64,000 nt of DNA. It comes from Saccharibacillus sacchari DSM 19268 (GTDB lineage Bacteria; Bacillota; Bacilli; Paenibacillales; Paenibacillaceae). The notes beneath the pieces were generated by a model. The model saw only the letters and a list, made by a program, of their open reading frames with translations, was not told the origin of the DNA and ran no database searches. The stretch's first letter is position 1; the number at the start of each line of letters is the position of its first letter. The stretch lies in the NCBI RefSeq assembly GCF_000585395.1, contig NZ_KK073875.1, forward strand, positions 1,573,774 through 1,637,773, in the 5' to 3' direction. The position numbers were made by a program, and so were the translations under genes. Shown here piece after piece: positions 45,451-53,193 of the stretch.

Positions 45451-46341
45451 ATGAACGTGCAGCAGTTGAAAGTGTTTTTGGAGATTTGCCGGGTCGGCAC
45501 ATTGAGCGCGGCGGCGGAACGACTTGAACTCAAGCAGCCTACCGTCAGCTTCCATCTGCGCAAATTGGAGGAAGAACTCGGCGTCGAACTATTTCGTAAA
45601 CAAGCGCGCACCCTTCAACCGACCGAAGCCGCAGAGGAGCTGTTACCTTACGCCAGACGCATCGTGACCCTCATGGATGAAGCGCGGCGCCAGATGAAAT
45701 CCCGGTCGGGACGCGAACGCGCCCGCCTGCGTCTTGGAGCCAGCTATACGCCGGCCACCTACTTTATGCCGCCGTATCTCGCCGAATTCCGCCAGCTTAA
45801 TCCGAACATCGAGCTACAGCTCACCGTCAAACAAGCAGGCGATACGTTGGCGATGCTGCGCGGCTACGAGATCGACGCCGCTGTCGTATCGCTGCCGGAC
45901 GGAGAGGAAAAAGGCCTGATCGTCGTTCCTCTGATCGAAGACGAGCTTCAATTAGTCATGAACCCCTCCCACCCGCTCAGCACCGAAGCCGAACTATCCG
46001 TAGACAACCTGACCGACCAGACCTTTCTGCTGCACGAACCCGGCTCCACCTCCCGTCGCCTGACCGAGCATTGGGCGCAAGAAATCGGCCTGACCTTCTC
46101 TTCCGCGATGGAGCTTGGAGCGATCGAGACGATCAAAGAGACGCTGCGCTGCAACGACAGCGTAGCCGTCCTCCCTCTCCGCAGCGTGCTTCGCGAAACG
46201 GCGAACGGCGAGCTGATCCGCCGCCCGCTTCCCGGCTACGTGAATCGTAGACGGATTTGTTTGGCTTACCGGGACGAACCGATTTATTCCGCCCCGGTGC
46301 GGGAGTTTATCGGATATGTAAAAGGATTAGCCGAGGAATAG
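45451..46341 (+). CDS. LysR-family transcriptional regulator
   Basis: A 296-residue LTTR. Residues 1-60 are the winged HTH (LKVFLEICRVGTLSAAAERL, KQPTVSFHLRKLEEELG), then a linker helix and the two-lobed effector domain (about 90-290). The ATG follows GGGGGAGG. It is divergent from the iron/phosphonate-type ABC operon, the classic arrangement for a regulator that activates the neighbouring operon and represses itself. Its end abuts the CRISPR leader. Confidence 0.92.
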   Translation: MNVQQLKVFLEICRVGTLSAAAERLELKQPTVSFHLRKLEEELGVELFRKQARTLQPTEAAEELLPYARRIVTLMDEARRQMKSRSGRERARLRLGASYTPATYFMPPYLAEFRQLNPNIELQLTVKQAGDTLAMLRGYEIDAAVVSLPDGEEKGLIVVPLIEDELQLVMNPSHPLSTEAELSVDNLTDQTFLLHEPGSTSRRLTEHWAQEIGLTFSSAMELGAIETIKETLRCNDSVAVLPLRSVLRETANGELIRRPLPGYVNRRRICLAYRDEPIYSAPVREFIGYVKGLAEE

Positions 46342-46531
46342 AAGCCTAAACCCGTGTTGAAAAGCGCGAACCTGAAGCTCCCATGAAATCCCCAGTAGGT
46401 TCGCACCCCGCATGGCATAAGGCTTTTAGCCCTGTAACTTGTGTTTTTGTCCAGTTTTGGATACGCTAATTTCGAGCTTCGCACTTTTGACCTTTGAAAG
46501 CCTTGCGGGGCAAGGGGTAAAAGTGGGTGCA
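46342..46531 (+). promoter_or_regulatory. CRISPR leader (putative)
   Basis: 190-bp non-coding stretch between lysR and the first repeat, with T-rich tracts (GTGTTTTTGTCCAGTTTTGG) and a purine-rich GGGGCAAGGGGTAAAAGTGG end next to repeat 1. Orientation is inferred from repeat degeneration at the other end and from type I-C convention (repeats ending ATTGAAAC). Confidence 0.55.
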
Positions 46532-47091
46532 GTCGCTCTCCGTGTGGAGGGCGTGGATTGAAACAAAGCCAAGAATCCATTGAAGACTGGACTTACCCTG
46601 TCGCTCTCCGTGTGGAGGGCGTGGATTGAAACTGTCGAAAAAGAGGCCGTCCACAAGCTCATGTGTAGTCGCTCTCCGTGTGGAGGGCGTGGATTGAAAC
46701 TCTGAGCAAACTCGCGAACCGCGTCCGTCATACAGTCGCTCTCCGTGTGGAGGGCGTGGATTGAAACGCCCTGGTGTTCGGTAACGACTATGTAGCATTG
46801 AGTCGCTCTCCGTGTGGAGGGCGTGGATTGAAACAAAATAATTCGGAACAATCTTTTGGCAAATATTTGTCGCTCTCCGCACGGAGGGCGTGGATTGAAA
46901 CAGCTCAAGAACGTCGCTCATTGCGTATTCAAATTGTCGCTCTCCGTACGGAGGGCGTGGATTGAAACGGGTCAACGACGCTTTTAATCGCATTGTCGAA
47001 AGAGTCGCTCTCCGTACGGAGGGCGTGGATTGAAACATACTCGTTGTTGTCGCCTTCGTGCCTGATTGTGTCGCTCTCCGTGCGGAGGGCG
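46532..47091 (+). CRISPR. Orphan type I-C CRISPR array, eight full repeats plus a truncated ninth
   Basis: Repeats of 33 nt (GTCGCTCTCC-GTGT-GGAGGGCGTGGATTGAAAC) start at 46532, 46600, 46668, 46735, 46802, 46869, 46936 and 47004. The ninth (47070) keeps only the first 22 nt. Spacers are 33-35 nt and all differ. The four loop bases vary: GTGT in repeats 1-5, GCAC in 6, GTAC in 7-8, GTGC in 9, each keeping or nearly keeping the stem. The GTGGATTGAAAC end is the type I-C signature. No cas gene occurs anywhere in the window. Confidence 0.97.
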
Positions 47092-47106
47092 ACACAATCA
47101 GGCACG
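47057..47106. repeat. Fold-back hairpin at the CRISPR trailer end
   Basis: CGTGCCTGATTGTGTCGC (47057-47074; end of spacer 8 plus start of repeat 9) is followed, after TCTCCGTGCGGAGG, by its exact reverse complement at 47089-47106. The centre itself pairs CTCCG/CGGAG. The repeat is cut at the point where the inverted copy begins. Confidence 0.9.
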
Positions 47107-47110
47107 CCAA

Positions 47111-47345
47111 TCTCTAACGGATCGTCATTCCTTTAGAACCCCATTTTCGCCTCCCTCAAAGTTTTAACGGATTCTACTGCCGCTTAGACGGAAAAAAGAC
47201 GTTTTTAACACGTAAAAACTCGATTTTCAGCGGCTAAGCTTCACCTCGATCCGTTAGAATTCTGAAACTCCAAATTCAAGCCTTTAAGCGTCGCTACGAT
47301 CCGTTAAACGTCGCAAACGTGGCTCCACGCGGTTAACAAACTTCC
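47111..47345. repeat. Inverted array of about 50-bp units with core TAACGGATCG
   Basis: TAACGGATCG at 47115, TAACGGATT at 47165 (50 bp later), then in inverse orientation CGATCCGTTA at 47247 and 47297 (again 50 bp apart). About ten bases inward each unit has a CTTAG/CTTAA-type word (for example GCCGCTTAGACGG and its counterpart CAGCGGCTAAGC). Two units thus face two inverted units, a large palindrome. No ORF. Confidence 0.65.
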
Positions 47346-47393
47346 AGCTCTGAAATCACCAAAACACTCGCGCTCTCGATCCACTTCATACAA

Positions 47394-47443
47394 AGAAAAG
47401 CAGGTTGATTTCCTCTAACACAAGGAAATCAACCTGCTTTTCT
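47394..47443. terminator. Strong hairpin, terminator-like
   Basis: AGAAAAGCAGGTTGATTTCC and its exact reverse complement form a 20-21 bp stem around CTAACACA. It lies beyond the iclR gene end on the minus strand (with repeat copy C between) and after the CRISPR region on the plus strand. Confidence 0.7.
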
Positions 47444-47500
47444 CAATCCCTTCAACCCGCTTAACCAAGAAGCCCTATTTGCTTCCTTGAAATTCCGCCC

Positions 47501-47693
47501 TTGTAAAGGCTCCAGGCAGAGAGAGAAATTCAGTGAAATACAGGATTTCGAAGAAAGCCTGCAGTAACGTCCGGCAGCACGTTGGCCTTTGAACCCGGAG
47601 GATTAGGATCGGAATGTGCATTTCTATCCTAATCCTCCAGGTGAGACAGCGCCTTGAACGAATTTCTCCCGCCGCCGCCCCAGGCCTTTACAA
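47501..47693 (+). repeat. Hairpin repeat family, copy C
   Basis: Outer pairing runs from TTGTAAAGGC to GCCTTTACAA, then GAGAGAAATTC / GAATTTCTC. Inner stem GGAGGATTAGGAT / ATCCTAATCCTCC. Conserved words AAATTCAGTGAA, GCCTTTGAA, CAGGTGAGACAGCG and GAACGAATTTCTC are present in order. Forward orientation, between the CRISPR region and iclR. Confidence 0.78.
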
Positions 47694-47734
47694 CGAACAG
47701 GACTTTACGCCCCGGAAGCAACCCGGTGCTTCCC

Positions 47735-48481
47735 TCACCCTCTAATCATCATGCCCATCTCCCGCGCCCGCTCCATCAACAGCGGCGCGTAACTCTCCAG
47801 CTTCTCCACCGGAAGCCGGGCCAATGGTCCCGACACCGACAAAGCCGCTGCCAGGTTGCCTTTCAAATCAAAGATCGGAGCCGCAACCGAAGTCGCCCCC
47901 TGTTCCCGCTCTTCCACGCTCATCGCATAGCCTCGTGCCCGAATCACCCGCAGCTGATCGCGAAACGCCGTGCGGCTAACGCTATCCGGCCAGATCGGAT
48001 CGCTTAAGATATGCTCCTGCTCCCGCTCGCTGGAGAAAGCAACAAGCGCCTTGCTCGAAGCACCCACATACAGCGGCAGCCGCGCCCCGACCGGAGCCAC
48101 GCGGCGGATCGCCTGATTGCTCTGCACGGCCTGAATCCGCAACCGTTCCCGTCCGTCCAATACATACAGGCTGACCGTCTCGTCCAGCTCATCCCGCAGC
48201 TTTTCCATGGACGGAAGCAGCAACAACGCCGGATCGTCCGTGTTCGACAAATGCGCAGATAACTCCCAAATTTTAATCCCTAACCGATATTTCTCAGTCG
48301 ACGCATCGCGGCTGACGAAACCCTTTTCCTCTAGCGTCGTCATCAAGCGATGCACCGTGCTTTTATGCAGCTCCACTTCACCCGCAATCTCCGTCAAACT
48401 CAGACTTTCTTTACGGGTAAAACATAACAATATATCGAGCGCACGATCAACGGCGCGAACTTTCAGTTTGCCGTCTTCCAT
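47735..48481 (-). CDS. IclR-family transcriptional regulator
   Basis: A 248-residue regulator: winged HTH (about 5-65, VRAVDRALDILLCF, SLTEIAGEVELHKSTVHRLM) followed by the IclR effector domain (about 75-245, VGARLPLYVGASSKALVAF and AAALSVSGPLARL). The ATG at 48481 follows GAGAGAAGG; the 20-codon extension upstream is unsupported. Its own promoter carries a palindromic site (48653-48669). Hairpin repeats C and D flank the gene on both sides. Target genes are not evident in the neighbourhood; such regulators often control aromatic or sugar-acid pathways. Confidence 0.9.
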   Translation of the reverse strand: MEDGKLKVRAVDRALDILLCFTRKESLSLTEIAGEVELHKSTVHRLMTTLEEKGFVSRDASTEKYRLGIKIWELSAHLSNTDDPALLLLPSMEKLRDELDETVSLYVLDGRERLRIQAVQSNQAIRRVAPVGARLPLYVGASSKALVAFSSEREQEHILSDPIWPDSVSRTAFRDQLRVIRARGYAMSVEEREQGATSVAAPIFDLKGNLAAALSVSGPLARLPVEKLESYAPLLMERAREMGMMIRG

Positions 48482-48636
48482 ACAGGTATACCTTCTCTCC
48501 GGATTCTCATCGAAATTTTGAGTTTCACCGATTGTCTTCACGTTTGATATAAAAGATATGGCGCAGTCTATGAACTATGAATTCCGACTCCGCCTTGCTT
48601 AATATGTCGACACAACGGCATTTCTTTTCTTTACTA

Positions 48637-48689
48637 ACTATAGCACATTTACGTTTCATCATATGAAACAAAAATATTTTTTATGAAAC
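48637..48689 (-). promoter_or_regulatory. iclR promoter with palindromic operator
   Basis: GTTTCAT-CAT-ATGAAAC (48653-48669) is a 17-bp palindrome of the kind IclR proteins bind; a second ATGAAAC lies exactly 20 bp further (48683-48689). On the minus strand TATAGT (48637-48642) is the -10, placing the palindrome over the -35 region. Autorepression is inferred. Confidence 0.55.
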
Positions 48690-48749
48690 TCTAGCACTTG
48701 CAAGGTTCTTACCCATAAAAAAACATGGCGAGAAAGTCTACCGTGACTA

Positions 48750-48920
48750 GAAGCGAGAAGACGAAGAGAGAAATTCAGTGAAAAACGCCTTTGAACTTGG
48801 AAAACCCCATTATAAAATTTCAATCCAGTTTTCCAGGTGAGACAGCGTTTTGTGAAGCATTTCGAAGAAATGCACTTCGGAAGCCTATGCTGGCAATTTC
48901 TCTCGCAGTCTTCTCGCTTC
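48750..48920 (+). repeat. Hairpin repeat family, copy D
   Basis: Outer arms AGAAGCGAGAAGACGAAGAG and the complement of TCTCGCAGTCTTCTCGCTTC; inner stem CTTGGAAAAC / GTTTTCCAGG. Words AAATTCAGTGAA, CGCCTTTGAACTTGG and GTGAGACAGCG match copy E. A GCATTTCGAAGAAATGC-ACTTCGGAAG block matches the insertion of copy B. It lies between iclR and the hydrolase gene. Confidence 0.82.
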
Positions 48921-49140
48921 CCGTACCACCGCAACTCTCTCGCCATACACCAAACCCGACTGCTGTCCGATAAAAGGATTAGGTTTGACTTACGCCGCGT
49001 CGGAGCATACCATAAAAACAAAGCACATCCCTTTTTTCAACAAGATTCGAGTTATCTGATCTCTTGCAGCACATGCTCTACTCACGCTATCCGCGGACGT
49101 TTCACATTCAGACCCAAATTCCAGACAAGGAGAGACCGCG

Positions 49141-50193
49141 ATGAATCCCGCTTCCGGAACCGTTGCTCCGTCGCCGCAGCACAATGCTTCGCAAACGGAG
49201 GAACACGTCAAGGAGATTTCGCCGGGCCGTCGTCGGTTGCGTAACATAGCAGTGGCTTTGTTCTTATCGATTCTTTTCTTTCTGATTTTCTGTTTTGTCG
49301 CGCTGCATGCTTATATTGCTTGGGTATTATCCAACCCCACCGTGGCTCCGCTCTATTCCAACCCGAAGCAGGCCGTAGGCATGGAATATCAGGATGTCAC
49401 TTTCCCCGCAGTCGACGGAAGTCGCATCATGCAAGGCTGGTATATTCCGGCTGACGATGCGGATTCGAAGAAAACGATCGTACTCAGCCACGGTTATGGA
49501 GCCAATCGCGAAGAGACCTGGATTCCGATGTACGACATCGCGCATTACGCGCACCGACTCAACTTCAACGTCATTATGTTCGACTACGGCTTTGCTTCGC
49601 AAGGAAGCAAGGAAGTGGCAACCGGCGGCAAAAAAGAAACGCAGCAGCTGCTGGGAGCCGTTCAGTACGCCAAGCAAAAAGGCGCCGAGCAAGTCGTCGT
49701 ATGGGGCTTTTCGATGGGCGGCGGCACTGCGCTTCAAGCCGCGCTGATCAGCGACGATATCGATGCCATGATCCTGGACAGTGCTTTCCTGCTCCAACCG
49801 GATACGCTGTACCACAATATTCGTCAAAACATCGCGCTGCCGCGCCATCCGTCGCTTGAAATCTTGCAGATGATCTTCCCGGTGCTGAACGGAACGAGTC
49901 TCAACCAGATTCCGTACAAAGAAGTCGAGCAAAAGGATTATCCGATCCCGATCTTCTTTATCCACGGTACCGAAGACTCGAAAGCTCCGTACGAGATTGC
50001 CGAACAGCTTGCCGCGAACCAGACGAATCCGAACTCCAGATCCTGGATCGTGCAAGATTCGCATCACGAGTTGATCTTCCGCGAGCATCCGCGTGAATAT
50101 CTGCGCCGCGTGTCCAATTTCCTCGGGGATATCCGCCTGGCGGCCCAGGAGGAGATCAAGAACGGCGAGGTCGGAGAAGTTAGCAGTCCGTAA
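49141..50193 (+). CDS. Membrane-anchored alpha/beta hydrolase
   Basis: A 350-residue protein with one N-terminal membrane segment (about 35-60) and an extracytoplasmic alpha/beta hydrolase domain. The oxyanion region HGYGANREETW, the nucleophile elbow GFSMGGGTALQAAL, an Asp in PIFFIHGTEDSKAP and a His in QDSHHELIF complete the triad. It resembles the YqkD/BEM46-like group of bacterial lipases/esterases. AAGGAGAG precedes the ATG. It stands alone with a terminator at 50225. Substrate unknown. Confidence 0.88.
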   Translation: MNPASGTVAPSPQHNASQTEEHVKEISPGRRRLRNIAVALFLSILFFLIFCFVALHAYIAWVLSNPTVAPLYSNPKQAVGMEYQDVTFPAVDGSRIMQGWYIPADDADSKKTIVLSHGYGANREETWIPMYDIAHYAHRLNFNVIMFDYGFASQGSKEVATGGKKETQQLLGAVQYAKQKGAEQVVVWGFSMGGGTALQAALISDDIDAMILDSAFLLQPDTLYHNIRQNIALPRHPSLEILQMIFPVLNGTSLNQIPYKEVEQKDYPIPIFFIHGTEDSKAPYEIAEQLAANQTNPNSRSWIVQDSHHELIFREHPREYLRRVSNFLGDIRLAAQEEIKNGEVGEVSSP

Positions 50194-50224
50194 ACAACAT
50201 CCGCTTTCAAATTTCTGATTCACC

Positions 50225-50279
50225 AAAAAAGCCGTTTCCACAGCCGATCGATCATAAGGCTTGCGGAAGCGGCTTTTTC
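50225..50279. terminator. Terminator after the hydrolase gene
   Basis: AAAAAAGCCGTTTCC ... GGAAGCGGCTTTTTC with a long internal loop; serves the plus-strand hydrolase and possibly the convergent lipL gene. Confidence 0.75.
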
Positions 50280-50310
50280 GATGCGGCTAATCTATTAGCT
50301 CAGCGTTCGA

Positions 50311-51249
50311 TCAATCCCGATCATATCTTGTTTTAAGCTCCGCCGATAAGCGATCCAACTCGTCAAACGGCAGCTCCGGTCCTGCGCTCAACACCGTCGC
50401 ACCGGCCTCATCGATCATACGCTCCACCAACGACGCCATATACGCTTCAGCCGAAGGCACGCCCGCCAGCTCGTCCAGACTACCCATGGAGCCTTCGCGC
50501 ACATCCGGGTAAGCTTGTCCGGGTCTCAAAATTCCGGAAGCTTCGTCATAAAACTCCCGAGCCAACCGACGTCGCTCCTCCCCGCTGCCCTCCGCAATCA
50601 CGAAAGCCGTCAAAATATAAGCCTTCGTCTGCCGCCGCTGCGCGATTCCGCAGAACTTGCGTCCATTGACGCTGACATCGTAATCGCCCGGACAAAAAGC
50701 GCCCGCGATCTCCCCGGCCTTCGCCTCGCTCGTCCATGGCGACGCGGCTCCCGCGATCAGCGACACCATCCGTTCGAAGTCTCCGTGCAGCTCCAGCTTG
50801 CGATCGGGGTTCGGCAAAATGATCGATATGTTCACGACGCCTTCGTCCAACGGAACCGCCGCGCCGCCGGATACCCGTACAGCGACCGAGCAGCCTTCGC
50901 GTCGAAGCTTGTCCATCGCCTGCGGAGCTCTCGGCAACCGGCGGTCCCGCATCCCGATCGTCAACGCGTACGGATGCCGCCAGATATGCATGATCGGCGC
51001 TTCCCCTTCGCCTACGCGACGGCACATCATCTCTTCCCAAGCCAGCGGGAACATGACGTCTTCCGGCATGCTTTCCAGCGGCGGCGTCCAGATTCGAATG
51101 CCGGCAGGCCATGCTGATCCCCCTCTGTTTTCGGTGCGCGATGCCTTGTGGATCGAATCGGATGCGGATGATTCAGTCGTGCCTGCTAAACATTCACCCG
51201 TTTGTCCGTCCACGTCCCCTGTACCCTCGATCAATCGATCCTTTTCCAT
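50311..51249 (-). CDS. lipL: Octanoyl-[GcvH]:protein N-octanoyltransferase
   Basis: A 312-residue amidotransferase that moves octanoyl groups from GcvH to E2 subunits in the Gram-positive lipoate pathway. Evidence is the LplA/LipB fold with RVSGGAAVPLDEGVVNISI, the catalytic-cysteine motif AFCPGDYDVSVNGRKFCGIA, QRR, and the C-terminal YPDVREGSMGSLDEL segment that separates LipL from LipM. The catalytic Cys lies in FCPGDYD. The N-terminus is about 45 residues longer than usual and low in complexity; a later start may be used. GGGGG lies just upstream of the ATG. Confidence 0.85.
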   Translation of the reverse strand: MEKDRLIEGTGDVDGQTGECLAGTTESSASDSIHKASRTENRGGSAWPAGIRIWTPPLESMPEDVMFPLAWEEMMCRRVGEGEAPIMHIWRHPYALTIGMRDRRLPRAPQAMDKLRREGCSVAVRVSGGAAVPLDEGVVNISIILPNPDRKLELHGDFERMVSLIAGAASPWTSEAKAGEIAGAFCPGDYDVSVNGRKFCGIAQRRQTKAYILTAFVIAEGSGEERRRLAREFYDEASGILRPGQAYPDVREGSMGSLDELAGVPSAEAYMASLVERMIDEAGATVLSAGPELPFDELDRLSAELKTRYDRD

Positions 51250-51388
51250 GCCGCCAGCCCCCTTATCCGATTTTCCGATCTCCGTAAATCACATTAGACG
51301 AGTACGTTGAAGCCGCAACACTGCTCAATTTGCCTTCTTTTGTTCATTTTCGCATACTTCAGTCATTCCCGTCGCTATCTATCCAAAG

Positions 51389-51422
51389 AAAAAAGCAGAC
51401 CGTGCAATTTCCGGCCTGCTTT
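51389..51422 (-). terminator. Terminator of the lipoprotein gene
   Basis: Minus strand GCAGGCCG, loop, CGGTCTGC followed by TTTTTTC, 23 bp after the stop codon. Confidence 0.82.
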
Positions 51423-51444
51423 AAGGTATCCATTTAAAAAAGCT

Positions 51445-51972
51445 TTATTCGACGGTCCGAAGACTTTTCGCCATATCGGTCAGCAGCGGAAGCGCCTTGG
51501 CCTTGTCGAGATAGGTGAATGACACCACATACGTCTCTCCGCCCTGATCGACTTGGAAAAAGTCCGCGATGCGCCCATCATTGATCGATCCCCGGTACTC
51601 CTTATATCCCATCAGCTCTTCCGTACGATCCCGCATCAACGAAGCATCGATCAGCGAGTTTTTCGTAACGGTCATGAAGATCTGCTGGCTTTCAAAGCCC
51701 CACGCCGTGTCGTTGCTCATTTTGAACGCCGTCGCGCCTTCCGGTATGTACGCGCCGACAGGCAGTTCCGGGTGACGTTCGAACGTTCCCGCTACCTGCT
51801 GTCCGTCCCAAGTCAACTCTACCTTTTCATCGGGATCATAAGCCTTGAGGTCGAACAGTTGCTCCGTGCCTTGTAACGGCTCCGATTCCTGATGTCCCAC
51901 CCAAGCGGGCTTGCCGCAAGCGGTCAGAACAAGCAGCATCAGCAAAGCTAGGCCTATCGCTGTTTTTTTCAC
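51445..51972 (-). CDS. Hypothetical lipoprotein
   Basis: A 175-residue exported lipoprotein: Lys-rich N-region, hydrophobic core and lipobox LTAC near residue 19. The remaining domain is of mixed beta/alpha composition with no recognised motif. The start is placed at GTG 51972, eight bases after AAGGAG; the GTG at 51981 overlaps that site. It follows folE on the same strand after 144 bp but has its own terminator. No specific function can be assigned. Confidence 0.8.
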   Translation of the reverse strand: MKKTAIGLALLMLLVLTACGKPAWVGHQESEPLQGTEQLFDLKAYDPDEKVELTWDGQQVAGTFERHPELPVGAYIPEGATAFKMSNDTAWGFESQQIFMTVTKNSLIDASLMRDRTEELMGYKEYRGSINDGRIADFFQVDQGGETYVVSFTYLDKAKALPLLTDMAKSLRTVE

Positions 51973-52002
51973 CTTGATCACTCCTTTTATTTACGCGTGA
52001 AA

Positions 52003-52094
52003 AAAGAACCTGCCGAGCCGATGCACGTTTTTTCGACCATCGTCCTCTTTTAAAAGACAATAATTCGAAACCGCGCCCGGCACCGGACAGGTTC
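52003..52094 (-). terminator. Possible folE terminator with large loop
   Basis: Minus strand GAACCTGTCCGG near 52094 can pair with CGGCAGGTTC near 52006, followed by TTTTTTC. The loop is long, so this is only a candidate. Confidence 0.4.
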
Positions 52095-52115
52095 ATCTTG
52101 CTTCACCGATCAATT

Positions 52116-52709
52116 TCAATTCTTAATCAGTCCGAGACACTCGGCGCGCTGCGCGGCATCGTTGCGAAGAACGCCGCGAACAGCCGTCGTTACCGTCTTG
52201 CTGCCCGGTTTCTTGACGCCGCGTGCGCACATGCACAGATGCTCGCCTTCCACGACCACCATAACGCCTTTCGGCTGAAGAACTTCGACCAAAATATCGG
52301 CGATCTGCGTGGTAATCCGTTCCTGCACTTGCAGGCGACGCGTAACGGCCTCTGCCAAGCGAGCAAATTTGCTCAAGCCCGCGATGCGGCCGTTCGGAAT
52401 GTAGCCCACATGAATTTTGCCGAAAAACGGCGCCATGTGATGTTCGCACTGGCTATAATAGACAATATCCTTGACGATAACCAGCTCTTCATGATGCTCA
52501 TCGAACGTGACGCCCAGCGCTTCGCGCGGGTCCACGTCGTATCCGGCAAAAATCTCCTCGTACATCCGCGTCACGCGCGCCGGAGTATCCAAAAGCCCTT
52601 CCCGCTGCGGGTTTTCGCCGATCAGCTCCAGGATTTGGGCCACATGATACTCGATCTGTTCGCGGTTGTCGCCAACCTTCTTGTTTGTATAATCGTTAAC
52701 GCCGGACAT
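52116..52709 (-). CDS. folE: GTP cyclohydrolase I
   Basis: A 197-residue enzyme that makes dihydroneopterin triphosphate from GTP, the common precursor of folate and of queuosine. The zinc site is formed by Cys and His of [15 protein letters not shown] and the Cys of [15 protein letters not shown]; the active-site loop [20 protein letters not shown] is intact. Length is normal. AAGGAGGAGCG precedes the ATG. Two genes further upstream lies queG-ogt, so folate/queuosine genes are close but not in one operon. Confidence 0.97.
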   Translation of the reverse strand: MSGVNDYTNKKVGDNREQIEYHVAQILELIGENPQREGLLDTPARVTRMYEEIFAGYDVDPREALGVTFDEHHEELVIVKDIVYYSQCEHHMAPFFGKIHVGYIPNGRIAGLSKFARLAEAVTRRLQVQERITTQIADILVEVLQPKGVMVVVEGEHLCMCARGVKKPGSKTVTTAVRGVLRNDAAQRAECLGLIKN

Positions 52710-52804
52710 GCCTCGCTCCTCCTTACCTAATGCACAGGCCGGACCCGAGAACAGGCCCAGCCAATGCAGGGTCCGAAACCTCTATAACGTTCCGGACTGT
52801 GCGC

Positions 52805-53089
52805 TTATTTTCTCCGCTTGTTGTTTGGAGGAAACGCGTTGCCTTTCGGCGCTTTGCCGCCAGGCATTCCGCCCGGCATATTGCCACCGTTTTTCTTCAT
52901 CATTTGCTGCGCCTGCTGCATTTGTTTGCCATTCAGGTTGTAGCCCATCTGCTTGGCCATTTTTTGCAGCATTTGCGGGTCGTTCTGCATGGTTGTAAGC
53001 TGACGACGCAAATAATACACACCGATAAAGAAACCGCCGACCAAACCGACGATCAATGTGACGATCGGTATCACGTAATTCCACCACAT
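52805..53089 (-). CDS. YneF/UPF0154-family membrane protein
   Basis: A 94-residue protein: one N-terminal membrane segment (residues 5-27, IPIVTLIVGLVGGFFIGVYY), then the family-typical DPQMLQKMAKQMG helix and a Met/Gln/Gly/Pro-rich basic tail longer than in Bacillus YneF (72 residues). The ATG at 53089 follows GGGGTGA; the frame extends upstream but only through Arg-rich non-coding translation. Function unknown in the family. Confidence 0.85.
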   Translation of the reverse strand: MWWNYVIPIVTLIVGLVGGFFIGVYYLRRQLTTMQNDPQMLQKMAKQMGYNLNGKQMQQAQQMMKKNGGNMPGGMPGGKAPKGNAFPPNNKRRK

Positions 53090-53193
53090 CGTTGATGTCA
53101 CCCCACGTTTTTGGCTATATAAGTGCGCAAGAACGCACGAGTTAAGTGTAGCACGAGGCGGCAGTTGCCGCAATTTATAATTCCGGCTGAAAA

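Noticed and set aside
46426-47110. Long minus-strand open frames across the CRISPR array with repeating peptides such as SIHALHTESD and FNPRPPHGER
   Set aside because: They are translations of the 33-nt repeats, whose unit plus spacer length keeps frames open; no ribosome binding site and no independent coding signal.
48659-49021. 120-codon minus-strand ORF overlapping hairpin repeat copy D
   Set aside because: Starts in intergenic DNA, spans the palindrome, and shows no family similarity.
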